The notes beneath the pieces were generated by a model, which saw nothing but the letters and a program-made list of their open reading frames with translations, made no database searches and had not been told where the DNA came from. From Nectonema munidae (Eukaryota > Nematomorpha > Nectonematoida > Nectonematidae), in the NCBI GenBank assembly GCA_030549495.1, contig JAUIRK010000898.1, forward strand, positions 62,001-126,000: DNA of 64,000 nt, written 5' to 3'. Each line of letters starts with the position of its first letter. Positions within the stretch are counted from its first letter, which is position 1. Shown here in pieces: positions 1-11,500 of the stretch. The position numbers and the translations under genes were made by a program.

Positions 1-175
1 AATCGTTACGATTTTATATCAATGAATATTGTTAGACTCGCGCTAAGAATTTTTTTTCAACAAAAGTCACACTCTTTATCACTACGTTTGCTACAATTTG
101 TAACATTTGAAAACTTAAATATTCAAAAAAAAGCAATGATTTTCTTTTCTCGTATATTTTGATTTATGTTAGTTT

Positions 176-575
176 GGTCCTCGGACATTTCGCCCCATTA
201 TTTTCATAAGACAGTTCGTCCCATGGAAAATTCGCCCCATTATTTTCATAAGACAGTTAGTCCCATGGAAAATTCGCCCCGTTATTTTCATAAGACATTT
301 TGTTTCATGGACAATTCGCCCCGTTATTTTCATAAGACATTTTGTTTCATGGACAATTCGCCCCGTTATTTTCATAAGACATTTTGTCTCATGGACAATT
401 CTAAAAAATAAGAAATAAAATGATTAATTTGAAATAATTTAATAGAGATAAAATAAACAAGAATATAAAATTTTTTAATAATTTTACACATAAAGCAAAG
501 ATGGATTAAACAAATAGCTTATGCGACAATTTGTCCAGGGGGCAAATTGTCTATGGGGCGAAATGTCTGTCGACC
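176..575. mobile_element. 400-bp nonautonomous DNA element with 8-bp target duplications
   Basis: Imperfect terminal inverted repeats open with GGTC and share GACATTTCGCCCCAT (left) with its reverse complement (right). Identical 8-bp flanks GTTAGTTT lie at 168-175 and 576-583. Most of the interior is a 42-bp minisatellite; there is no transposase. An 8-bp duplication fits hAT, P or Merlin. Ends starting with GG are a Merlin trait, but the family is not proven. Confidence 0.8.
188..399. repeat. 42-bp tandem repeat, about 5 units
   Basis: The unit begins TTCGCCCCGTTATTTTCATA and ends CATGGACAA. The last three units are almost identical; the first two differ by the same substitutions (CCCAT, CAGTT, GGAAAA). 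Because 42 is divisible by 3, open frames exist on both strands; I do not consider them genes. Confidence 0.9.
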
Positions 576-2405
576 GTTAGTTTAAATATTTTTTTAATTA
601 TTAGGGCTACTTATATAGCTACTTAAATGTTGGCTTTTGCTGCTTATAAAAACTTGAAAATATTAAATAAACTCTAATTCTTTATGCCTCCTATTATTTT
701 GAAATTATTCTGAGAACAGACGGTTCCATTTTAAAATAGTGAAAATTGCTTTATTAGTTTATTTTGTTTCCTTTCTCTCTTATGTTAATTATGTAGCAAA
801 TTTTTAAATTTTAAGTAAAAGGTAAGGTGCAGCGGGTGTATTTTCATTGACAAGGCACTGATGTACCGCTTATGTCAAACTATGAACAAATTCGAAATTC
901 GTTCAAATTCGAAGTATCGATGAGGAATCGAATCCAGAGGCTTCCGTGCTGAGTCCATCTCAACCAACCTGTCATGCCACCCATAGAGTATGCTGTAGGG
1001 GGTACGTCAAATTAGTTTTCAAAAAACTTAAGTTATGCTCTAAAATTTTTTAGTTTTTGTTGAAGCTCTATAACTTTTTCTGATAGACTTTTTTTCCTTA
1101 AAAGTTATTATAAAAGGCAAATCATTGCAAAATGTTAAAAGTTATTTTACTTTTTGTAGCTTGTATCAATTTAGTTTTTAAACTATTTTTGAATGATGCT
1201 GAGTAAAATGAAATAATGCGATCTTAATTTTTTGTTTGCACAATTATCATAACTTCATTTTATACCTTTGCCCCTGGATCAATCACATTTTTTCATATAA
1301 ACATCGCAGGGTGTCTAGTAGACTCTTTGCCTTTAGACTACATTCACTCATATAAAACTATCCAACCTTCAGTTATTTGTTTTTTCTATGAATCAAATAT
1401 CCTTTCATCAATTCCTGTAATGTGCCTGGTAGACTACTTCATTTTTCAAATGAAAAGCCTATTCCACCTCCTAACAATTTTGGATTTTTTTAAACTAGTG
1501 CATATTCGATGGTTGTAGGTAAAAATGCCTCCTAATTTTTGTTTTCAGGATTTTTTTTAATTATATAAATATTTTTATTTGGTACCGTTTTGAAAGGCTA
1601 AATTTCTAAAATTTCTTAATATATAGGGTTTTTTTCTTTATAAAGTTTTTGAAAACAGTAGCAAAAGTTCAGATTTGTGGGAATGTGTTCTTAAATCAGT
1701 TAAAACACAAATTATATTTAGAAAGTGTTCTGATACACAAAGTCCAAAAATATTTGCTGTTTTATAAATTATTTTTTTTTTGTGTTTTTTAGTTTACTTT
1801 AATTAAATTTTAAATGTTTTAGATGAAAAGTTAACTTTTTGGTGTTTTTTTTACAAAAAATCTTTATTTCACATATCTTTTAAAAAAAATTTTTTTAATT
1901 TTAATTAATAATTTTTTGAAATTTTTTGTGTTTGGGCATTTTTTCGGGGGCATTTTTTCCTACTTTTTAATTCGGGGCATTTTTTCTGGGGGCATTTTTC
2001 TGCGCACAATATTCGATATGCAAATTAATATTTTCGCTAGAAGTATAGTATTTAAATTCACCAATTTTGTAAAAAAAAATAAAGTAGTCTCATAAATTTA
2101 GGACTTTAGGTATTCGCTGAATACTCTATTTTAAAGGATTGCTTGAATATTTGTTCTCCCGTGGTATTTCCAGACCACTAATTTTGAAAATTGCAACAAA
2201 AAAATTTCGCCCCCCCCAATAATTATGAGGATGTGCGCCCCTGTTTTAAATATATATTAAAAATTAAAAAGCTTTGAGCTACCTGAAAACGTTGTTTTGC
2301 TTCTCAATTTTTTTTTGATAATTTTATAAAATAACGCCATTTTAAAAGTTAAGATTGTTAAAAAAAAGCCCCCAAAAAAAAAAAAAAAGGGAAAAAAAAA
2401 CATAC
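570..2405. other. No exon seen; AGL intron
   Basis: AT-rich, with no recognisable AGL exon. Besides the SINE it holds a cluster of four GGCATTTTTTC/GGGGGCATTTTT units at about 1935-1998 and homopolymer runs. Confidence 0.6.
826..985 (-). repeat. tRNA-derived SINE, copy 1
   Basis: On the minus strand it starts like a tRNA (GGTTGGTTGAGATGG..) and has a B-box-like GGATTCGATTCC. The tail end (plus strand) carries ATTTTCATTGACAAGGCACT, shared with other copies at 23.7, 24.4 and 48.9 kb. It lies in what should be an AGL intron. Confidence 0.65.
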
Positions 2406-2508
2406 TTTGCTTCATCAACATATCCAGTTAGCAACAAAAGACCTCTTAAAGCTATAAACGTATCTCTACCCCATATTCTAAAGAGGCCAGTCGAAAAATG
2501 TGGAAGAC
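2406..2508 (-). CDS. AGL: AGL coding exon 13 (last in window)
   Basis: Reads [18 protein letters not shown] then [16 protein letters not shown], the signature opening of the GH133 glucosidase domain (human GLPHFSSGIFRCWGRDTF). Donor gtatgt follows in phase 2, so the gene continues leftward. No later AGL exon was recognised in 1-2405. Confidence 0.95.
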
Positions 2509-5500
2509 CTGAAAGGAGAAACAATAAAAATTAAAAAATTCGTACAAGTTAACAAATACCAGCTGCAATAGAAATTTCTGACAAGAATTCGGGCCCATCT
2601 TCTTTTATTTTTATCATTTTAGGGTAAGGAGATACATCCTTTGAAAGAGGAGGAAGAAGAGATGATGGCATTAAACCGCATAGAGATACCGTTGCTAAAG
2701 AAAGTGAATGAAGGAGAGGTGTTCCTTGAGAAAGGAATCTAAAAAAACATTAATTAGAATTATTAAAACAAGTTCATACGTAAGTAATCGAATTCTATCG
2801 ATAATAATAATAATCAAATATATGCGCTACCGTTTGGATTGTTATTGATATTTTCTGATAATTTTGATTATGTCACCCACAGCCAAAGGTATTTAAGTTA
2901 ACTTTAATTATGGGACATAGTCGAAAGAAGATGAGAATTGTGAAACTATTGTTTAAAGTTGTCTAAACCTTTTAAATGATCATTTAGCATTTTAACAAAA
3001 ATAGGTTTGTTAAAATTAAAATCTAATTTTTATAATTATCTAGATTTTTCTTTCTATAATAATAGATATTGAACAATACTATAGTTGAATAACGGTTACT
3101 GTTTTTTCCTTTCGATTTAACTTCATAGGAGTAAAAAAAGTAATCGCAATAAATTTTTGAATCTAGAAGAATCAAAGTCGGCCTTTTTTTTTGAAAAATG
3201 AATCGTAAAAAATGTTGATATCGTCCCATCACTAGTTGAAAGGTATTTTTGAAGTTTTAATACAACTTATAATTTTATGGTAAAATGGTTAAGCCTTAAG
3301 CGTTCGATTGCAAAAAAGTTATTATTTACAGAAGCAGAGATTAAACACAAGTTCGAATATAATCTACAAAAGGGGTGTCAAACTTAAATCACTCACGGGC
3401 CGAATTTTCAATATTTTCAGCTATTGCGGACCGCATAAAAAAGGAGTATTTAAAAGACATACCGGTGTCACACTGGTCCTTAAATCAAAGGATTAAAAAG
3501 GGTAGAATGAAGTTTTTATTCTTAATTTTCCCAGATTTTCCAGAAACTTGACATCTATTCTTCTTAACAATTTTGTCTAAAAACTTAAATTCGTAACAGC
3601 GGGAACTATCAAAATGGTATTTATTATATGATTTGTTACTCTTATTCTGTTCTTTGACTCATTAATATTCTTTGGGGATGTAAAAATGGAAAGCTCAAGT
3701 TTTAAATCATTGATTATTATTACTCTGCGGGCCGGCCGCACTATAACTCTTGGCGCGCCAATTACGCCCCACAGGCAGCATGTTTGACGCCATGATATGC
3801 AAAGTATCAGACGGTATACTCACGTAGATTTTCGTAAGCACGTATCAATGATAGTCATATAAGCACCATGAACGATAGCATCAAAGTAGCATGGTATTAA
3901 ATATCGAGGAAGTAAGGCCAAATTTTTAAAAAGAAAATCAAACCATTCACCAACCTAAAAGAGTAAAATCTATATATAAACACCAAGTTGAAAAAATGAT
4001 AATACTTTTTTTGTAGGAGGATATATGATTAATCTTTGTGATATATAATTCGGCAGCCAATTTCCTTTTCTTAGGTTTTCACAAATTGGATGACCTAAGT
4101 CATTTGAGTTTCGTATATGAAGAAAAGCATTTTGAATACCTTACAAAGTTATAAAATATCGTAGAGTACAAGAACAAACATACCAAAAAATATATAATAT
4201 TCTTTGATATAATAAAATAGATTAAAAACATATTTAACAACGACTCCAATGAAAAAAAGTAAAAAATTTTAGACTTACTGTTTGTCTTATATTTTCAAGT
4301 GATTTCAATCAAATTTAAACAAAAAATTTGTTGTAGCAAATATTTTTACTTTTTTAATACCAATATAGATAAATTAGCTTAAAAAGCGCTTAGATTTAAC
4401 TTGAAAATAAAGGTATTAATACATTTGTCACTTGCAAAGTTATATTATAGAGACTACTTTACTTGGACTTTGAAACTGCATAAAAAACAGATACATTTGA
4501 ATTTAAAATTTTTTATTAAATAAAAAGCAATAATTAAATTTTTAGAAATAATCTTCAGAGTTTTCCTATTAAATTCTATTTAGTATCAATCTCAAATTTT
4601 AAATCAATTAATTCAGTGTCTTCCAGCACGAACCCAATGAATCTCATAAGACAACCTAGAAAAATCACTTTGGCTGTCTCAAAAATAGGTTTGTGGTTAA
4701 AATAATGTAAAGTAAAAATTTTCAAGAAATTCGGGAAAGCTAAAATTTTGGTGAAGTGGGTAGTTGAAAGGATAAATTTTTGGAACTTAATTTCCAGAGT
4801 TTCAAGTTAATCAAATTTTGTATAACATTATATATAAAATTAAAAATCACGCTAAAATAATTTAAGGGGTTTTTTGAGATAAAATTACATATACAAAATA
4901 TTGTTTATTTATTTTTACATATGGCTAGTACAATTTCTACTCTCTTTAACAACAATCTAATATTTCGAAAGAAGAAAAAACGAATTTGAATGCTCGATTT
5001 GTTGATTTTAAGAAGTCCAATCCCTTTTTTAATTTAATTCTCCTTTAGATATCAATATCAATAAAAGTTCTGACAAATAATTACTTTGTAATCCGCAATA
5101 TATAAAAGATCCAAAATTAGGAATATTAAAGGAGCCAGATCCGCTGTCATTCTGTTCTTCCCCTTCACTTTTAAATAATATTTTATTGATTGCAAATAAA
5201 GGAAGCTTTTCAAGAGCTTTTTTCAGAGTCATCTCTTTGAATGAAGAATCGCCAAGAGAAGATTTCCTTCTTCTCAACAACTCAACCCCACTCTGAGATC
5301 GAACGGGAAATCCAAATCGACCTAAATGACTTCGAATGCTTCTCATAGCTGTTCCAATAGAAGAAGGCAGTGATACTCTTAAATGATATCATTAAGATAG
5401 AAAATAAATAAGAATATTAAATTACCTTATTGCAATGATACTTCCAGGAACAAAATCTCTAAACTCAATTTCGGTGGTAAATGCATCAGGATCTCTCACT

Positions 5501-8500
5501 ACTTCAATCATGTCGCTCCAACAAACTTGAATATTCTCTTTAATTGACAAGCTAAATCCCTCTAATCCATTAATATACTTTTCATGTCTAACAAATTCTT
5601 TAAAATTGCCATTTTCAACCAACTTTGCTTCTAGAATTATTTCGTCAATTATACCTAAAAATCTTATTTAAAAACACATATTTGTAGTTAAAATACCAAA
5701 CATTACCCGGAACTTTTAATGGCGACATTAAACGATTAGAAGATGACTCAAGGAAGGAAGTTCTAGCAACAAGGAGTATAGATTGGTGAGTTAACGGACA
5801 ATGTCTTGTAATACATATAACTTCATCATCAAGTTGATCAATAAATATCTATAAAAAAAAAACTATTTGGCTTATAAATGATTATATAATTTCAAACCTG
5901 ATTAAAGCCATCTATTGCCATGTCATGATGTAGAACGTTAAGAGCTCGTCTTGCTGAAATCAACCCAGTGTTCATATCAACGGTTTTATATGAAAATCCA
6001 GACTTGTCTGTCCAATACTTGTAACAACGATTATCATTTACGATATCAATATGATGTGGAACAAGTTCATCATAACCTCTAGAACTACCGATACCACAAT
6101 GAGACATAGAAACAATTGCTTGGACCGGTAAAGCGTTATTAATATTATATGCTTCAACAATACTTGGATTATCATGAGTTGCGTCCATAAAGAGAGCATG
6201 AGGAATAGATGAACGCAAAGTTACTGTTAATGGTTGAATAAATGCTCCAACTGGATCACCTCCGTAACGATGACAGGATGCGCCCAATTCTCGACAACTT
6301 TTAGATGCCATAGCTTCCCTAACAAGAGTAGTTATGCCGAGGCGATTGACAAAATAGTTATCCAAAGCTTCACTGCTCGTGAATAATTCAGCAACAACAT
6401 AAATATCCGGATTTACACTTCTTGCAGCGTCTATCAAATATTCTCCAACTTCAAAAGGAGTACTGTGACAATTATCCAAGCGGATGCCATGAAAATTTTT
6501 GGCCACTTCAATCGTATAATTGCGCATAGTTTCCCATAAAAATGGCACATCTTCTTTTTTATCACCAAAACGTAGTTTAACATTATCACCCCAAGGAATA
6601 AGTTGTCTTTTCAAATACACATCGGATTCTGAGCTAGCAAAATTTTTAAGTGGATCAAAATTCATCACCCATCCATTGTGAGCCATGACAAAGGGCTGCA
6701 TCTTTGGATTATTCATTATTTCTATCTCTTCTGTAGCTGGAGACGTATCAGAACCAGGATGAAGGAAGTATTTACAGCAAAGTGGTGTTGATTCAGATAC
6801 AATGTTATATTTAGGACCATTAGAATCAATGCGTTCATAGTTCAATGTTCCCATAATACAATTAACAGCTTCATCCATCATATTTTTTACATGATTTATT
6901 TTCTTAGGTTAAAATAAAATATGAAATTCAAACTTAAAAAAAAAAAAAAAATACCTTCAAGTTAAGTGATCTTAGTCTTGATGAAAAATCGCTTAAACAA
7001 ATATCTACCAAATTTTCTTTTCCAGCATGCAATTTAATAAATATTTTAACCGCTAATTCTAAATCTACTGTACACTCCATACGACGATAGTATTTGTCTT
7101 GAATTATCTCCATATCGTTCAATATTTCTTCCCTTTTAAAAATTTCTTGTATTTGCGCTGAAGACAATTCTGTAAAATATATTTTATTCAAAGAATTAAA
7201 AAATGGATTTTTTTATAATACATTTATATGATAGAAATTTATACTTTTAAAGAATGGTTTTAACATTTGTATGAAACACGAAAGAATTAATAAAATAAGA
7301 ATCTATAAACTTATAATAAAATTTAGGAAATAATACTTGAAAAATATATATATTTGACTTAAAATATTCCCCTAAACGGAACGAATTATCGTTATCACTA
7401 AACTCAATTATTAGATGAATACTGAATATTTATTTTGAAATTTTATATAGAAGAGTAATATTTAAATCTTTTTAATAACACTACAAACTTTATTTGTTGA
7501 GGATGAAACTTTGTACATCTCCATTTTAAAAAGTGGTGAAAAACAATTCTAAGCTTTTGAATTATAACTCGTAATGTTTTTTCCTCAGTAATGACATGTT
7601 ACAAATTTTCATGAGAAAAATTTATAATTTTATATAGAATAAGAATGATTCTATCTTTCATTTAGAAAAAGCATAGCTTATTCTGTATTAAATTATTGGA
7701 ACGAATTATCGTTATCACTAAACTCAATTATTAGATGAATACTGAATATTTATTTTGAAATTTTATATAGATGAGTAATATTTAAATCTTTTTAATAACA
7801 CTACAAACTTTATTTGTTGAGGATAAAACTTTGTACATCTCCATTTTAAAAAGTGGTGAAAAACAATTCTAAGCTTTTGAATTATAACTCGTAATGTTTT
7901 TTCCTCAGTAATGACATGTTACAAATTTTCATGAGAAAAATTTATAATTTTATATAGAATAAGAATGATTCTATCTTTCATTTAGAAAAAGCATAGCTTA
8001 TTCTGTATTAAATTATTATTTGTAATTTTTACTATACATCTCTTTAAAGCTAAAATTTAAATTAAATACTAGGTTATACCATGATACAAGACGCATGCGA
8101 TTGTTGAAGAGTATATATTTATGAATATACAGCTATCTTATGACGAGTGATGATTGAAGCACTGCTTCACTGTGAACTCCACGTGAAGAATCCAGCGAAC
8201 ATTGGATTTGAGCCATTCGCTTCACACTATTGTCTGGTTTCAGTTACTTCATGGCAATAGACAGATGTGCATGTGTTTGAATTCTCTCGTTTTTCAAACC
8301 TACTATATTCTTATCATTTAAACCTCTTTTTATAGACTTCCTATTTTGCAGAGAACAAGAATCATTCAGCTAATAGGAATGAGAAAAAAAGAAGTTACTT
8401 TCTTTAGCAAATAAATTTGGAGTATAGAAAGAGAACATGCCCTAGGTGAATCAACTGTAAGAGGTGTTTTCAGCAAAGTTTATAAGTAAAGAGAATTAGG

Positions 8501-11500
8501 AAAATACCAGAGTACAAAATCGAGGTCTATTAATTTTCAAGAAAAATATCATTCAGCAATTTGAATAGAAGATTGTAAACAGAAGATAATACATATTCTT
8601 ACCAATAATAATATTAGATTTAAAGCTTTCCCTGTTTTCTCTTTTGAAAAAAACCAAATCAATGATAAAAACTCAAAATTTACAAAAAGTAAAGGTTGGT
8701 TCGAAAAGTTCAACTGTCTATAAATCAGGGAATAATTTCTACTCTTAAGGCTTATTTCATAAGAATAACTATTTCACAGGTGATTGATGCTACAAGTTTC
8801 ACTTCAAGAATTTTGGAAGAATTTTAATATAAGCATTGGAAAATATTGATAATCTTGATACCTCTGAGGTTAAAATTTTAATAATAATGAAGACCATTAT
8901 GATTTTGACAACGATGAAAATGACCTCAAGGAATGTAACAAACAGCAAAAATTAATCACATTCTTAACCTGTGGTACATTAACCCCTGTTTTAAGGGGTT
9001 CGTGAGGGTTATATAAAGAAACCAAATTTTTTTATTTTAAATTTTCATATACATTTTTTTTATTAAAATATTTAATAATATATCATTTTAATGAAAACTT
9101 CGAATATTTTTTTTACAAGCTAGGCCAATTCCGAAAAACATTCTGTATTATTTGTAACTTTTTAAAGTTATTTTGTTCCAGTATAAAATTTCTAATTTTT
9201 GTATTTTTCAAAAATCTTTGCTAAGTAATTTGCTTTGGTTTTTATAATTTCTTTTTAGACATTTTTTAATAAAAAATCGATAGACAGTTTATGAATTTAA
9301 ATTTTGAATATCTTCTATTTTATATATTGTCGCTTTTAAGTATATCTCTAATATTGTTACTTTAATTTTGTTTTATTGTCATTAATACTTTTAACTAATT
9401 ATCACCTAATTTTCTTTATAGCTCACATTATTATTTTTTTCTTTCTCCTTTTTTAATTTTGTACGTATAAGCTTAGCTGATAGAGTGTTTTGACGAAATA
9501 TGATAATAAAGGCAATAAAATTTTCTTCTCCATGATTCTTAACTAATTTTTATTTTTATTTTAATATCAAAATTAAAAAAAAGAACAATCTGTTATTTCA
9601 AATTTTCGTTTTTTAAATTACTACATCGAACATTTTGTTATTTTATCAAGTTAAAACAATTTTTAATTAAATTTATTAATTTTCAAGCATGGCTAAAGCT
9701 TTTTAATCATTAATATAAGTTTTAATCGATATTTTAATGTAGGATACAGTTTTCGTCAGATGTAAGAGAGAGATACTTTTGTATAGTTCGTGTTAAGTTT
9801 TGTCAGCTGGTAGATGTTACCAGGTTAACACTCACAGCTATATTATCCTTTCTTAATAATCAAATGTTTTATCTTTCTAGTCAGAAAAAGACAAGTGATA
9901 ATTACATAGTTATTTACTTTTTAGTATTTATTCTTTTGCGTATAAGGCAGTTTAGCATTTTAAAATCATAATTCCATCATTATATATATATATGTGTGTG
10001 TAATCTAATTATGTATAAATGCTCCTGTTACTGTGGTCCATATTGTAGGACCAACTCAATCAGAAAATGTCAAAGAAGAGGAAGTACAATGAAGCATAAA
10101 TATCATTATGTTTTACATTCACCGCAGAAAGAGATGGGACACAAAAACCACAATGTTTCCTGTGTGGTAAGGTTGTTGTCAATACAAGCATGAAACCTGA
10201 TAACTATAGGAGAATATTAGGTCTATTTAATATTTCAGGCAAGGATAATATATTTTATGTCAAGAAGGCTCGATTTGAGAAATCTGAAACTTTACCGAAA
10301 TTTGGATTTGTTCCAACAAAAAATCTTGCCTTGAAGCATCCGACAAAGAGAACTAGAGCTCTAAACCATCGCATTTAGGGATCCTTTTTTGAAAAAAGTC
10401 ATCTTTATTTATGGAAATACCCATGTCAAATATGCCTCATTTAGATCTCATAGATAATTTCAGGTTAATAATTTAAATAGCTTCATTATAATATAGGTTA
10501 ACAAAGCGACCGTGATATAAAATTTTGCTAGTAAAAATTAAAAAATTAGTTAAAAAATATAAAATACGGCTAATTATATTTCTAAATTTGTTTGACAAAG
10601 AGTTAGCATCAGTTATGAAGAAATCATGAATCTTGAGAGGTGGTATAACTTCTTGAAGCAAGCAATACTTCACAGCCTAAAAGACATAAAATTAGAAAAG
10701 TTAATAATAATAATAATGATTTATACATTTATGCGATCTGGTGAAGTGATGTTGTCACGAAGCAAGTTCCAATGTGCCCATTTACCATTGTATATGTCTA
10801 AAGTCAAATGCCATATGGCACGATCAAGTAAATACGCTGGCCTCAAATGTGGGCTATTTTGTAGATTATAGGAGCACTCAGGATGTTCATTAATCCAATC
10901 ACAATTAGTTGCAACATGATTCCAAACAACATCTTGCAAACAAATCATATTCCATTCAGAACTGAGCTTGGAAGTTAATTTTCCAATATCATCATATGTT
11001 ATGGTTTCATTCTATAAACAACCAAGATTTAGGAAAATCGATAAAAATATTTTAAAAATAACAAAATACTTTGCAATTAAAAAGAGGATTTAACTTAAAA
11101 TGATTTTTAATGCAATAAGCGGAATTTGAGATTCCTAATTCTTGCACTGGTGTGAAATGGACTGCATTAAAACCACACTCACTACTGACCATTAGTCTAG
11201 ACTCCCACTGATTAAAATGACCCATACTTTTTGCTAAAAGTGTTTGGCAGCGTACAGCATCTAAAGGAATATCATCATTGTCGCCAATGATTAAGACAGG
11301 CTCAACCAATATGTACCCAGATCCAGAAGAAAATTCTTTTCTAAAACATTTATGTTATAAAAATTAAAAGAGTTTTTACAAAGTGTTATATTACGTCTCA
11401 GATTTTGTATCAACAATAAAATAGTAATGGAATGATCCAGAATGCGTCAAAAACAAATCATATATATAATTAAGGTTATCTGAGGTTGATTTAGAGCTTC

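Noticed and set aside
188-399. CRISPR-like array
   Set aside because: Units are contiguous with no unique spacers, and this is an animal genome.
166-411. 81-codon ORF of 14-residue repeats (and its minus-strand twin)
   Set aside because: A by-product of a 42-bp tandem repeat inside a mobile element; both strands are open simply because 42 is a multiple of 3.
10063-10440. Host exon or zinc-finger gene antisense to AGL
   Set aside because: Broken frames match the BED-finger start of hAT transposases, not a host gene.
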